Made by a program: the position numbers and the translations under genes. From NCBI RefSeq assembly GCF_002741015.1, contig NZ_CP016617.1:62001-126000 (forward strand): a DNA stretch of 64,000 bases, read 5' to 3'. Each line of letters opens with the position of its first letter. Within the stretch, counting starts at the first letter, position 1. The notes beneath the pieces are model-generated. The model was not told the DNA's origin. It did not search any database and saw only the letters and a program-made list of their open reading frames with translations. Shown piece by piece: positions 25,539 through 35,125 of this stretch. Source of the DNA: Microvirga ossetica (GTDB lineage Bacteria; Pseudomonadota; Alphaproteobacteria; Rhizobiales; Beijerinckiaceae).

Positions 25539-26212
25539 AATAAATTTTCTTTTTCGCTTGTGAAATGATGAATGCGCATTGACGGGCCGAAGACGAGGGT
25601 TGCTGCAAGCGACAGCTGTCAGCGAGCCTGTGATGTTGACCCGATCAATGGAGGAATACGACGTGGAGATCTCTCGCAGGATCCGGAAAGCCGGGTGCCG
25701 CGACCATTATCCTTCGCAGAGTTGAGACAACGGTCTGCTACGCCATCTGCTATGATGGCACGCAGGAACTTACCTCGGAAGGAATGCCTGGAGTTGCTTA
25801 AGGGGGGGACGGTTTCCGCCATTGTTGACGGACATGGGATGGATTCAGATCCTATCGCATCCTGAGATCAAACGGCATTGCCGATAGCTACCGAAAAGCC
25901 ATCTTACAATGCGCCAACACACGCAGTATCGGCAGAAATTATTGGTTTGTTTTGTGAGATAGAGATTGTCATCATTTGCCCTTTTATCGTTACTATTTGT
26001 TTTAGAGACTGGTCCGAAAGACATAGTGCCTTCGCGTCTCTTATTGGTGGTTAGTAACAAGTAGCCATTTAGAACTCCCTCCATATATGACTTCGTTCCT
26101 GTGAACGAATGCCTTGGTGAAGATTAAGTTCTTATGAAGACTTGTTATGTGCCAAAAAGCAGCAGAATTTGTCCAAAATATGTTAGGCCTGAAGAACGTT
26201 GAAACGGCGCAA
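25539..26212. other. AT-richer intergenic region upstream of the beta-helix gene
   Basis: About 670 bases with lower GC than the surroundings, mainly in the 25,860-26,200 part. Short open frames on either strand have no family resemblance or ribosome site. It probably contains the promoter and control region of the beta-helix/RTX gene; no specific operator was identified. Confidence 0.4.
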
Positions 26213-26249
26213 TGGATTTGCTTCGCTTAAGTGGAGAGCGGTTTGCTAG

Positions 26250-27107
26250 CTATCCGGCCAGCCTTTCGAGCTGAACCGGACTGACATAGTCCAGTGTCGA
26301 ATGACGCCGGACGGGATTGTAGAAGCCGTCGATGTAACGACCAATCGCCTTCTTGGCCTCGGCCCTCGTCTGGAAGACGGTGCGCCAGACCAGTTCGGAC
26401 TTCAAGGTCTTGAAGAAGGTCTCGACCACGGCATTGTCGAAGCAATTGCCTTTCCCGGACATGGAGATCCGGATGCCGTGCTTCCTCAACTCGGCCTGAT
26501 AGGCTGTCGAGCAATATTGACTGCCGCGATCGGCATGATGGATCAGGCCCGCTGATGGCCGCCGGATCGCCACAGCCTTGCGCAGCGCCTCCAGCGCCAG
26601 CTCCGTGTGGAGGCTGTCACTGACCGCCCAGCCGACCACCCGCCGGGCGAAGAGATCGAGGACCACGGCCAGGGAGAGCCAGCCCTCACCCGTCCACACG
26701 GACGAAATATCCGCGGCCCACTTCTGGTTCGGGCGCTCGGCCGAGAAGTCCTGCTCGAGCAGGTTGGGCGCAATCGGAAAGGCATGATGACTGTCGGTGG
26801 TGCGTTTGAAGCGGCGCTTCTGCCGGGCCTTGAGACCATTCTCGCGCATCAGTCGAGCGGTCCGCCGGCGCCCGATTGGCAGTCCCTCATCCTGCAGCTC
26901 GCGGGTCATGCGCGGGCTGCCGTAGGTCTCATTGGAGAGGGTGAAGGCCGAGCGAATGTGGGCCAGAAGCACCAGATCCTCCCGCTGGCGCGGGCTGGCT
27001 GGACGCGATCTCCAGGCGAAGTAGCCGCTCGGGCTCACTTCGAGGACCTGGCACAGGCGTGTGACGGGGAAGTTCTCTTTCGCCGCATCGATGAACTGGA
27101 ACTTCAT
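26250..27107 (-). CDS. IS3 transposase OrfB, copy 4
   Basis: A 285-residue OrfB. The N-terminal third is of the AKENFPVTRLCQVLEVS type, as in copy 3. The catalytic third has a distinct version, ADISSVWTGEGWLSLAVVLD, with AVAIRRPSAGLIHHADRGSQ and MSGKGNCFDN, a version otherwise found only in the partial copy 6 near 50.5 kb. All DDE residues are present. The mixture shows that IS copies in this region exchange segments. Confidence 0.93.
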   Translation of the reverse strand: MKFQFIDAAKENFPVTRLCQVLEVSPSGYFAWRSRPASPRQREDLVLLAHIRSAFTLSNETYGSPRMTRELQDEGLPIGRRRTARLMRENGLKARQKRRFKRTTDSHHAFPIAPNLLEQDFSAERPNQKWAADISSVWTGEGWLSLAVVLDLFARRVVGWAVSDSLHTELALEALRKAVAIRRPSAGLIHHADRGSQYCSTAYQAELRKHGIRISMSGKGNCFDNAVVETFFKTLKSELVWRTVFQTRAEAKKAIGRYIDGFYNPVRRHSTLDYVSPVQLERLAG

Positions 27108-27394
27108 CGACTTCCCTCCTTGGCGAAAAAAGCCGTGGCCTTCTTCAGGATCTCCCGCTCCTGGCGCAGGATCTCGTTCTCACGCCGCAGCCGCTTCAGC
27201 TCGGCTGCCATGTCCTCCTGGCGTTCTTCCGGCGGAGCGTCGATCTCGCGCTCGCGACGGCGGTCGATCCAGTGGCGCAGGGTCGACAGGCCGACCCCGA
27301 GATCCGCGGCAATCGCCCGTCGGCTGCGGCCGCTGGTCAGGGCAAGCCGCACCGCCTCATCCTGGAACTCTTTCGTAAAGCGTGTCTGGGGCAT
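27104..27394 (-). CDS. IS3 transposase OrfA, copy 4
   Basis: A 96-residue OrfA with helix-turn-helix and coiled coil. It has the second sequence version (HWIDRRREREIDAPPEER, MAAELK), identical to copy 5. It overlaps orfB by four bases. Confidence 0.92.
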   Translation of the reverse strand: MPQTRFTKEFQDEAVRLALTSGRSRRAIAADLGVGLSTLRHWIDRRREREIDAPPEERQEDMAAELKRLRRENEILRQEREILKKATAFFAKEGSR

Positions 27395-27488
27395 GGAGAT
27401 CCTCCTGGGTCATAGAAGTGCTCTCCAGCTTTCCGAAGCAAGACCACCTTGGTCTTCATCCAGTAGATCGGCATTCGGTTCTCGCGGG

Positions 27489-27743
27489 TCAGGCTTTCTC
27501 GCTTTCCGCGCCGCTGCCTTCCTCGATCATCTTCACCCGTGCTCGGGTAAACTCGACGACCTTGTTGGCAAACTCGACCGCTTGCTCGGGTGTCGACCCA
27601 GTCTCCTGCATGGATTGGACGTAAATCCCTCGGTACATCGCATAGCGCGCCTCGCGCTGGTCGGCTGGGAGCTTAAGAATCTGCATCGCATATCTGTTGA
27701 TCGCGGTGAGAATCGCATCAGCGGCATTTTGCTGTTTCGACAC
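27489..27743 (-). CDS. Small helical protein of unknown function
   Basis: An 84-residue protein started at a GTG with AGGAG about seven bases upstream. It is rich in Ala, Glu, Arg and Gln and is predicted all-helical: NAADAILTAINRYAMQILKL, QREARYAMYRGIYVQSMQE, STPEQAVEFANKVVEFTRAR. The C-terminus is acidic (MIEEGSGAESEKA). No membrane segment or signal is present. The good ribosome site and non-random composition support a real gene. I do not recognise the family. It stands alone between IS3 copy 4 and an IS1380 remnant. Confidence 0.55.
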   Translation of the reverse strand: MSKQQNAADAILTAINRYAMQILKLPADQREARYAMYRGIYVQSMQETGSTPEQAVEFANKVVEFTRARVKMIEEGSGAESEKA

Positions 27744-27911
27744 CGTTTTCTCCTGCAGTTTCAGAATCTCAATTTGCGCTATCGTTCCTAGCCGTTCTTA
27801 TGCATCGGAAGAGTGATGAGGGCTGGCGGATGTAGCTTAAGCACTTGAAGCAGCGTAGGATTTGGTTGCTGAAGCCGATCCTGCTCTCCGTTCGAGGCTG
27901 CCACACCCGCC

Positions 27912-29126
27912 ATGCCGGACGATACAACCGCAACGTTCCCGTTTCCAGCCGTGGGCCGCAAGAAGATCACCGCCGCTTTCGATGGCGGGCGCTTGTCGTC
28001 CGACGGCGGTGTCATGCTCCTGGCCCAAGCCGAGCGCCGGCTGGGGATTGCCGCGCGGCTGGCGCGCATCATCCCGGATCGGCGCGACCCGACCCGCGTG
28101 ACGCACGCGATCACAGATATGATCCGCGCCCGCATCTTCGCCATCGCGTGCGGCTATGAGGATTGCAACGACTTCGGCCCGCTGCGCGCTGATCCGGCGT
28201 TCAAGCTCGCCTGCGGGCACTTGCCGGAAACCGGGGCTGACCTCGCCTCGCAGCCGACCCTCTCGCGTCTGGAGAATGCGCCTACGATCCGCGATGCGAT
28301 CCGGTTGACCTATGCCCTGATCGAGCAGTGGATGGACAGCTATGCCACTCCGCCCGACGGCGTGGTGCTGGACATCGACGACACCTGCGATGTGGTGCAT
28401 GGGCACCAGCAACTGTCCTTGTTCAACGCCCATTATGACGAACGCTGCTTTCTGCCGATCCATGTCTACGACAGCGCCACCGGCCGACCGGTTGCCGTCG
28501 TGCTGCGGCCGGGCAAGACGCCCTCGGGTGTTGAAGTGCGGGCGCATCTGCGACGCCTCGTGCGCCGCATCCGCACGCGTTGGCCTCTCACGCGCATCAC
28601 GATCCGGGGTGACAGCCACTATGCCCGTCCCGAAGCCATGGACTTCTGCGAGCAGCACGGCCTCAGCTATCTGTTCGGACTGGCCGGTAGCCGGCCGCTC
28701 ACAAGCAAGGTGCAGGGCACCGCTGATGCGGTGCGCACTCAACGGGCGATCGAGGATCGCGAGGTGGTGCGCGGCTTTGCCGAGACGACGCACCGGGCCA
28801 GGAGTTGGTCGTGCGAGCGCAGGGTGGTCGCCCGCATCGAGGCGACCCGCCTCGGGCTCGACATCCGCTTTGTGGTCACCAACCTGAGCGGGACCAGCCC
28901 ACGCGTCCTGCTGTCCCGAAGCCGACCTCTTCCGCGCCATAGCGGCGACTCTCCTGCCCAGCCCGAGAGCAGCCTCGCCCTGAGAGACGGGGCCGCCATC
29001 GCCCCGATCATCCCACCCGATCCTGCAAACGCGTTCCCAACGTTCCAGACCTCGCCGCGGTGGAAGAAACGCAGCGGATCCGCACGCCGGGGCTGCAGAT
29101 CACGTCATCCCGACAAACTCTGGTGA
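27912..29126 (+). pseudogene. IS1380-family transposase with a deletion near the 3' end
   Basis: The first 335 residues follow the family: FDGGRLSSDGGVMLLAQAERR, SQPTLSRLENAP, DIDDTCDVVHG, YDSATGRPVAVVLRPGKTPSG and IRGDSHYARPEAMDFCE, with two Asp candidates. After FVVTNLSGTSPRVL the normal continuation (the conserved Arg/Glu region) is missing. The DNA jumps to what in another frame reads PEADLFRAIAATLLPSP, the usual C-terminal end. The 404-residue frame therefore ends in out-of-frame sequence. A deletion of very roughly 200-300 bp removed the final catalytic acidic residue, so the gene should be inactive. Confidence 0.85.
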
Positions 29127-29424
29127 ATACGATGGGCTAGCCCCCTCGGTTCGCCGAATGCCCTGTAACAATCGCTCCAACGCAGATTCGAGTTTTTGGT
29201 TCGGCTCGACGGCCAATGGAGGAATGCCGCTTTCTTTTACTTGTCCCATAATCACAGACCTCTCCGAGAGATTACTGTTTTTGGGACACTTTGGCGGACG
29301 TCCCCCCTACTGCTCCTCATCCAGGCGGGAGAGACCGGGAAAAGTGTTCCGCTCGGCCTCTCCCACGCCAAGCATTCATGAGTAATCATGCGCCGGCGGA
29401 GACCTGCACAGAAGCGGTTTTTAT
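29127..29424. other. Spacer between IS1380 remnant and IS5 element
   Basis: About 300 bases, part of which is presumably the lost terminus of the IS1380. Short open frames are present but none is recognisable. Confidence 0.35.
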
Positions 29425-29430
29425 TAAATA

Positions 29431-30914
29431 GTTGGCCCTGAATAATGCATCGGCACCGGGCTGGCGCTGGATTTCAGGCGGCTTGAGAAGTATTCGGTTG
29501 CGCAAATGAACTGATCAGAGCTGCAATGATCCAGGCCACAAAAAGCCTGAGCCAGTTCAGGATCAGCCGTAGGTTATGTCCGGCGGCCACGAGCAGCGCG
29601 TTCATCGCATCACCCGCGACTCCGAGCAGGTGATTGCGTCCCAGCCGCCCGTCCGCTTTCATGTGCCCGATCATCGGCTCGATCGCGGACCGGCGTCTCA
29701 GTTCCCGCTTGATCGTGGGCGTCAGACCCCGCCGCTGTCGCGTGATGAACACCCGATCCGTCTTGGCGTAGTCATGCCCACGATAGCCCTGGTCGACGTA
29801 GATGCACGCGGGCTCCACGTCCGTCATGGCCACGACCTGATCCATCGTCGTGCTGAGCGTGTGGCCGTCATACGGATTGCCTTCCAGGGCCTTGGAGGCG
29901 ACGACAAGCCCTTCCCGGTTGGTCACCGCCACCGCGACCTTGCTGCCGAACTCGTACGGCCGATGCGCTTTCCCTTTGGCGATGCACACCACCTCCGGAG
30001 CGTGAAGGCTGTACAGCTTGTTCTTGCTCGTGCGCTCCTGTGTCAGAAGACGCTCGGTGAGCCTCAGCAGAGGAGCAAACCGGCGTGAGAGGGCTGCGTC
30101 ACCAGCGACTTTCCTGGCGATATCGCGATAGACCCGGCCCAAATAGGTCTTGAGCCGCTTCAGTTCGCGGCCCATGCGCCGCATCTGCCGCGCATGGGCA
30201 TAGCGCCCCACCTGCACGGCCGCGCGTTTGGCCACCCGAGTATGAGCCTGACGCAGTTGAAGGCCGTGCCGCTTCGCCTGCCGCACCAGAGCCTGCAACG
30301 CCTTCAGGTACAGCTTGGCATCGGTCGGATGGGTGATGGCCTTGGGCTGCACCGTGGTGTCGACACTGATCCGCTCCAGGCTCGACGATCGCACCGCGCC
30401 GCTCTCCAGCCCGGCCTGGATGGTGGCGGAAAGCAGCGTCTCCACCCCCTTGGGTCCGAGCCGCTTGCGCCAGCGCGTGAGCGAGCTGGGATCGCACGGC
30501 GGCTGATGCTGGAAGTACTCACAGCCGCAGAACCACTGCCAATAGGGATTCTCGATCCAGCGCTGCACCACTGCCTCATCGGAGAGGTTGAAGGTGTGCT
30601 GGAGATACGACAGCCCGACCATCAGGCGCGTTGGCTTCGCAGGCCGTCCGAGCGGACGATAGAAGCGGCCAAACTCTTGATCGAAGCGGTGCCAGTCGAT
30701 GAGAGTGGCGAGCCGAACCAGCTCATGGCGGTGGTCGAGGATCTGATCGAGGCGGCTGCGGTAGAGATCGCCGGAGCTCGGCAGCGATGGCTTGGGTCCC
30801 ATGGCAAAACACCAAGTTTGAGCGGGTCAGTCCCCAGATGCTGGCATTTTACGATGCTTTGTGACGGCGAAGAATCCTTCAGCCTCAACAAGTTGTGGGT
30901 TGTTCAGGGCCGAC
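29431..30914 (-). mobile_element. IS5-family element with 6-bp target duplication
   Basis: The element is 1,484 bp. Inverted repeats GTTGGCCCTGAATAA and, inverted at the other end, GTCGGCCCTGAACAA; direct repeats TAAATA at 29,425-29,430 and 30,915-30,920. It lies upstream of the SGNH hydrolase gene. Confidence 0.88.
29474..30802 (-). CDS. IS5-family transposase
   Basis: A 442-residue transposase. The DUF772 domain (PTRLMVGLSYLQHTFNLSDE and NPYWQWFCGCEYFQH) is followed by the first catalytic region ISVDTTVQPKAI, a long helical insert, YEFGSKVAVAV, IYVDQGYRGHDY with the second Asp, and RRRSAIEPMIGHMKADGRL with the Glu. The C-terminus is hydrophobic (LNWLRLFVAWIIAALISSF). The starting ATG lies 112 bp inside the right repeat. 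It appears complete and active. Confidence 0.93.
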   Translation of the reverse strand: MGPKPSLPSSGDLYRSRLDQILDHRHELVRLATLIDWHRFDQEFGRFYRPLGRPAKPTRLMVGLSYLQHTFNLSDEAVVQRWIENPYWQWFCGCEYFQHQPPCDPSSLTRWRKRLGPKGVETLLSATIQAGLESGAVRSSSLERISVDTTVQPKAITHPTDAKLYLKALQALVRQAKRHGLQLRQAHTRVAKRAAVQVGRYAHARQMRRMGRELKRLKTYLGRVYRDIARKVAGDAALSRRFAPLLRLTERLLTQERTSKNKLYSLHAPEVVCIAKGKAHRPYEFGSKVAVAVTNREGLVVASKALEGNPYDGHTLSTTMDQVVAMTDVEPACIYVDQGYRGHDYAKTDRVFITRQRRGLTPTIKRELRRRSAIEPMIGHMKADGRLGRNHLLGVAGDAMNALLVAAGHNLRLILNWLRLFVAWIIAALISSFAQPNTSQAA

Positions 30915-31194
30915 TAAATAATCGGCGCGACGTTCCATAAAGTTCCGCGAACACTGTCCGAAACCTTCAAATCGCGTTCCACACGAAAGATAGTATGCGC
31001 AGTGAAGCGGAGTTAAAAAGAGATGTGTAACGTGGTATCTTTACGGCCCACAAGTGGGACGTTATTCGAAACGTACGAAGTCTGATCTGCCCCTCTACTG
31101 CGATCCGGGCCCGTAACACGATTGACAGCTCTACTTCAGTCGAAGTGCAATAAGCTTCAGGCTATGATATTCAGCGGCTGGACTCGACACTTGC

Positions 31195-31905
31195 ATGCAC
31201 ACCACCTTACTCTTGGCGACGCTTCTCCTAACAACATTCTGTTGCGGTGTTCTTGTAGGCTACTACGGCTCACCACACTTGGAGCCGATCAAGCGCGTCT
31301 TGAGACCAATCAGACAGTTTGTTTGGGCATCGAAAAAGCGGTCGGTTTATGACCAGCCGATGGCAGGGCGTGTTACGGTCTACGATAGCCTACCAGGAAC
31401 GGCAGAGATCGTGATGCTGGGCGACAGCCTGACTGATTGGGGAAACTGGGATGAGCTTCTGCCCGGTTTGGATATCATTAATAGAGGTATTGGAGGTGAT
31501 ACATCAGGGGGCGTTTTGACCCGATTGAAAGAGATCAGCCAGCGCAACCCAAAGACTGTTGTTCTTATGATAGGCATCAACGACATCCTCCAAGACTCCT
31601 CGCCGGAACTCGTCGCTCTGAATATCAAGCAGACGGTCCGCTCGCTTCGCGAGAACAAGATCCGTGTTATTCTGCAGAGCGTTCTGTTGATGGATGCGAC
31701 TACGGGTCAGAGAGCAAACCGCAAAGTCAAACGGCTTAATACTTTTCTCCGCCACATAGCAGCCGAGGAATCCACCCAATTTCTCGATCTTAATACAGTG
31801 CTCGCGCCCAACGGTACTCTGCATCCTGAACTCACGCGAGACGGTCTGCATCTTGCCGGGCGCGGCTATATCCTTTGGGCAGAATCTCTTCGGCCCCTTC
31901 TTTAG
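31195..31905 (+). CDS. SGNH/GDSL-type esterase, membrane-anchored
   Basis: A 236-residue protein. An N-terminal hydrophobic helix (residues 4-24) suggests a membrane anchor or uncleaved signal. The SGNH hydrolase blocks are clear: VMLGDSLTDWG with Ser78, INRGIGGDTS with Gly99/100, IGIND with Asn129, and DGLHL with Asp216 and His219. These make the Ser-Asp-His triad and oxyanion hole. Enzymes of this kind in polysaccharide clusters often remove or transfer acetyl groups on extracellular glycans; that role is inferred from context. Its stop codon TAG supplies the TA target of an adjoining IS630 remnant, so the original 3' end may have been changed by a few residues. Confidence 0.85.
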   Translation: MHTTLLLATLLLTTFCCGVLVGYYGSPHLEPIKRVLRPIRQFVWASKKRSVYDQPMAGRVTVYDSLPGTAEIVMLGDSLTDWGNWDELLPGLDIINRGIGGDTSGGVLTRLKEISQRNPKTVVLMIGINDILQDSSPELVALNIKQTVRSLRENKIRVILQSVLLMDATTGQRANRKVKRLNTFLRHIAAEESTQFLDLNTVLAPNGTLHPELTRDGLHLAGRGYILWAESLRPLL

Positions 31906-32073
31906 AGCATAGGACGGTTAAACAGACGCATATCCGGCGGCCCTGAGGAAGTTCCAACACTCGTACGGCTCGAAGAGATTGCAGATATCGCCGAGGGCGC
32001 GCCAAAGCGCGTCGAATGTTCGAGCCTCGGCCTTGCGCAAGTGCGCTTGATCTTGGCAAAGGCCTCCTCATCC
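31906..32073 (-). pseudogene. IS630-family transposase, last 50 codons
   Basis: On the minus strand, with one frameshift, the DNA reads FAKIKR then [20 protein letters not shown] and [12 protein letters not shown] with a stop. This is the C-terminus of the same transposase type found at 38,971-39,943. The outer end GAGCATAGGACGGTT resembles that element's inverted repeat. The rest was lost when IS3 copy 5 inserted or recombined at 32,074. Confidence 0.78.
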
Positions 32074-32090
32074 TGGATTTGCTTCGCTTA

Positions 32091-33206
32091 TTGATCCGGC
32101 TTGGGTGATCTTGAACTACGCGGCATAACGGAAAGATGGATGCCCAAAGTAGCTGCGGATCCGTTCGGGCAACTTGGCGAGCCGGCGCATGTGGCTTATG
32201 ACGGTGCGCTTGAGTTCGGGCTTGCTGCGGGCCGGCGGCTTGCGCGTCACGGCGTGCTTCAGGTCAGCATTCAGGCCCTCGTCCGGGTTCAACTCAGGGC
32301 TATAGGATGGCAGGTAGAAGACCTCGATCTGCTCCGTGCGCTCGGCCAGCCAGCCCCGTACCGCTTGGGCCCGATGGACCGGCAGGTTGTCCCAGATCAG
32401 AAACACCTTGCCCGTAGCATCCTGGATCAGCCGGCCGAGAAAGCGGATCAGGCTCGGGGCCTTGACCGCACCATTGAGCACCATCCAGCGCAGCTCGCCC
32501 TTGTTGGTCACAGCCGAGATCAGGCCCAGCCCCGCACGCTTCTGACAGGGGCGCACGACAGGCGTTCGGCCGCGTGGGGCGAAGCTGCGACCGCGCCCAT
32601 CGTCGGAGCGCAAGCCGGTCTCGTCCCCCCCAGAAGACCGTGCCCTTCTCCCCTCTGGCTTGCTCCACGATGGCCGGATAGTCCTGCCGCAGCCAGCGCC
32701 GCACGGCCTTCGGTGACTGCTCATAGGCCCGTCGGAGTGGCTTCTGGGCCGTGAAGCCCCAGCGCGCCAGATAGGTGCCGATGGTGCGCACCGCCAGCCG
32801 GACCCCACAATGCCGCTCGATCAGCATCCGCACCGACGCCCGGCTCCACAGGGCGAAGGGCAGACCGAGTTCGTCGGGCGTGTGCCGGCGGATCAGAGCG
32901 CGGACCTGCGCTTCCTGCTGGGGCTCGAGAAACCGTCCCGTGCCGGGGGCCGGGCCCCGCGGTCCGCTGGCCAATCCCGCCAGGCCCTGCTCGGCGAAGC
33001 GACGGCAGATATCGAATATGCCTGTCCGGGTCAGGCCCACCTGCGCGGCAATGGCATCATAGGTCAGGCCGCTCTCGCGCAGACCAACCACCTGTCGCCG
33101 ACGCTCCTCTTGCGCTGCTGCTGGCAGCTTGCGCATGTCGACATGTTTCATTCCGCCAAACTGGATCGACTGGCCCTAGATTTCAAGATCACCCAAGCCG
33201 GATCAA
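32091..33206 (-). mobile_element. IS630-family element nested in IS3 copy 5
   Basis: The element is 1,116 bp, with perfect inverted repeats TTGATCCGGCTTGGGTGATC continuing a few bases further. The target TA is duplicated (32,089-32,090 and 33,207-33,208). Confidence 0.93.
32116..33151 (-). pseudogene. IS630-family transposase with a frameshift at a G7 run
   Basis: The first frame (from 33,151) encodes the helix-turn-helix half: GLTYDAIAAQVGLTRTGIFD, LGLPFALWSRASVRMLIER and GFTAQKPLRRAYEQSP, reaching KGTVFWGG. The second frame continues DETGLRSDDGRGRS (first catalytic Asp), VFLIWDNLPVHRAQAV (second Asp) and YSPELNPDEGLNADLK (Glu), ending FGHPSFRYAA. The break is in a run of seven G (as C7 at about 32,625-32,631) where six would give a single frame. 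This is either a one-base insertion, a sequencing error, or a slippage site. All catalytic residues are otherwise intact. Confidence 0.88.
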
Positions 33207-33228
33207 TAAGTGGAGAGCGGTTTGTTAG

Positions 33229-34086
33229 CTATTCGGCCAGCCTTTCGAACTGAACCGGACTGACATAGTCCAGTGTCGAATGACGCCGGACGGGATTGTA
33301 AAACCCATCGATGTAACGACCAATCGCCTTCTTGGCCTCGGCCCTCGTCTGGAAGACGGTGCGCCAGACCAGTTCGGATTTCAAGGTCTTGAAGAAGGTC
33401 TCGACCACGGCATTGTCGAAACAATTGCCTGTCCCGGACATGGAGATCCGGATGCCGTGCTTCCGCAACTCGGCCTGATAGGCTGTCGAGCAATATTGAC
33501 TGCCGCGGTCCGCGTGATGGGTCAGCCCCTCACCAGGTCTTCGGATCGCCAGAGCCTTGCGCAGCGCCTCCAGCGCCAGCTCCGTGTGGAGGCTGTCACT
33601 GACCGCCCAGCCGACCACCCGCCGGGCGAAGAGATCGAGAATCACAGCCAGGGAGAGCCAGCCCTCGTTCGTCCACAGATAGGAGATATCCGCGGCCCAC
33701 TTCTGGTTCGGGCGCTCGGCCGAGAAGTCCTGCTCGAGCAGGTTGGGCGCGATCGGAAAGGCATGATGACTGTCGGTGGTGCGTTTGAAGCGGCGCTTCT
33801 GCCGGGCCTTGAGGCCGTTCTCGCGCATCAACCGAGCCGTCCGGCGGCGTCCCACCGTTAGGCCCTCGTCCTGCAACTCACGAGTCATGCGCGGGCTGCC
33901 ATAGGTCTCATGCGAGAGGGTGAAGGCCGAGCGAATGTGGGCCAGAAGCACCAGATCCTCGCGCTGGCGCGGGCTGGCTGGACGCGAGCGCCAGGCGAAG
34001 TAGCCGCTTTGGCTGACACCGAGAGTCTGGCACAGGCGCGTGACGGGGAAGCTCTCTTTCGCCACATCGATGAACTGAAACTTCAT
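33229..34086 (-). CDS. IS3 transposase OrfB, copy 5
   Basis: A 285-residue OrfB of the AKESFPVTRLCQTLGVS type, like copy 1, with ADISYLW, HADRGSQY and DNAVVETFF intact. It combines the orfB N-terminus of copy 1 with an orfA identical to copy 4, a clear recombinant. It ends FERLAE rather than FERLAG, as does copy 2. Confidence 0.93.
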   Translation of the reverse strand: MKFQFIDVAKESFPVTRLCQTLGVSQSGYFAWRSRPASPRQREDLVLLAHIRSAFTLSHETYGSPRMTRELQDEGLTVGRRRTARLMRENGLKARQKRRFKRTTDSHHAFPIAPNLLEQDFSAERPNQKWAADISYLWTNEGWLSLAVILDLFARRVVGWAVSDSLHTELALEALRKALAIRRPGEGLTHHADRGSQYCSTAYQAELRKHGIRISMSGTGNCFDNAVVETFFKTLKSELVWRTVFQTRAEAKKAIGRYIDGFYNPVRRHSTLDYVSPVQFERLAE

Positions 34087-34373
34087 CGACTTCCCTCCTT
34101 GGCGAAAAAAGCCGTAGCCTTCTTCAGGATCTCCCGCTCCTGGCGCAGGATCTCGTTCTCACGCCGCAGCCGCTTCAGCTCGGCTGCCATGTCCTCCTGG
34201 CGTTCTTCCGGCGGAGCGTCGATCTCGCGCTCGCGACGGCGGTCGATCCAGTGGCGCAGGGTCGACAGGCCGACCCCGAGATCCGCGGCAATCGCCCGTC
34301 GGCTGCGGCCGCTGGTCAGGGCAAGCCGCACCGCCTCATCCTGGAACTCTTTCGTAAAGCGTGTCTGGGGCAT
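34083..34373 (-). CDS. IS3 transposase OrfA, copy 5
   Basis: A 96-residue OrfA, identical to copy 4. The four-base ATGA overlap with orfB is retained. The transcription signals lie in the intact right end. Confidence 0.92.
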   Translation of the reverse strand: MPQTRFTKEFQDEAVRLALTSGRSRRAIAADLGVGLSTLRHWIDRRREREIDAPPEERQEDMAAELKRLRRENEILRQEREILKKATAFFAKEGSR

Positions 34374-34487
34374 GGAGATCCTCCTGGGTCATAGAAGTGC
34401 TCTCCAGCTTTCCGAAGCAAGACCACTGGTACGATGCATCTTGATTCAAGACACGCCTCGACCAGTCCTCAACTGCGATAGGGACCG

Positions 34488-35000
34488 TCACCCAGTCTCA
34501 GCGCTCCCCGTGACCTTAGCAGGGCAACCCCAAACCTTCGATCCAGCAGCCACATCGCGATTCACAAAAGACATTGCTCCAATGGTCGCGCCATCTCCGA
34601 TTACAACCCCCTTAGCTATTATACAGCTTGGCCCAATATAAACACCGTTCCCAATGCGGGTAGCCGCGAAGTCGATTGGTTCCTTTCCTAAAGTTGTACT
34701 CCTCCTGACGGTATCATGAGAGTATATCTGCACGCCTGAAGATATCGAACAAAAACTCCCTATGACTAGGCCTCCGGACCCGTCGAGGATAACGTTAGGG
34801 CCGATCCATGTATCTTCCCCGACCTGCACATCGCCTAATATTAGGACATTATCGTAACAGGTGGATCCTCTGCCAAACCCGTATTCCCGAGCGTTGTCTG
34901 AGCGATCAGTGATTAGATCCCCAAAGGAAACTCGCCTTTTGAACCTTTCCATTTTTTCTGCTTGTAGTTCTTTCTGGAGCTTTCGCAATTCATCGAGCAT
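34488..35000 (-). CDS. Left-handed beta-helix acyltransferase
   Basis: A 170-residue protein started at 35,000, with AAGGA about eight bases upstream. After a charged N-terminal helix (residues 1-28) it consists of hexapeptide repeats: VLILGDVQVGEDTWIGPNVI, LVIGSFCSISSGVQIYSHDT, TRIGNGVYIGPSCIIAKGVV, IGDGATIGAMSFVNRDV, closing with VWGCPAKVTG. The His in YSHDT is the likely catalytic base of WbbJ/LacA-type O-acetyltransferases. It would acetylate a sugar, fitting the surrounding polysaccharide genes. It is separated from them by IS3 copy 5 and IS701/IS481 debris and lies on the opposite strand from most of the cluster. Confidence 0.85.
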   Translation of the reverse strand: MLDELRKLQKELQAEKMERFKRRVSFGDLITDRSDNAREYGFGRGSTCYDNVLILGDVQVGEDTWIGPNVILDGSGGLVIGSFCSISSGVQIYSHDTVRRSTTLGKEPIDFAATRIGNGVYIGPSCIIAKGVVIGDGATIGAMSFVNRDVAAGSKVWGCPAKVTGSAETG

Positions 35001-35125
35001 GTTATTAATCCTTCTTGACTGTCTCTTAGCTCGAGTTTGGCCATTTCTGATGGGTATTCAGGAGCGCAGGGCGGAGAAGCGAACGATGCGGTAAGCTGGC
35101 GGAGTTTCCGCCAAGAGACGCTGCC

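Larger units (their letters stand above)
26213..27446 (-). mobile_element. IS3-family element, copy 4 (complete)
   Basis: The element is 1,234 bp. The left end begins TGGATTTGCTTCGC and the right end, inverted, TGGTCTTGCTTCGG. The right end differs from that of copies 1 and 3 and equals that of copy 5. No target duplication was matched. Confidence 0.88.
32074..34425 (-). mobile_element. IS3-family element, copy 5, with an IS630 in its left terminal repeat
   Basis: The left end starts at 32,074 (TGGATTTGCTTCGCTTA), is interrupted after 17 bp by an IS630 element, and resumes at 33,207 (TAAGTGGAGAGCGG). The right end at 34,425 equals that of copy 4. The left repeat is therefore physically split, which should prevent this copy from moving by itself. 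Confidence 0.9.

Noticed and set aside
25845..26084. A 79-codon minus-strand frame in the AT-rich region
   Set aside because: No recognisable domain and weak start context; treated as upstream regulatory DNA.
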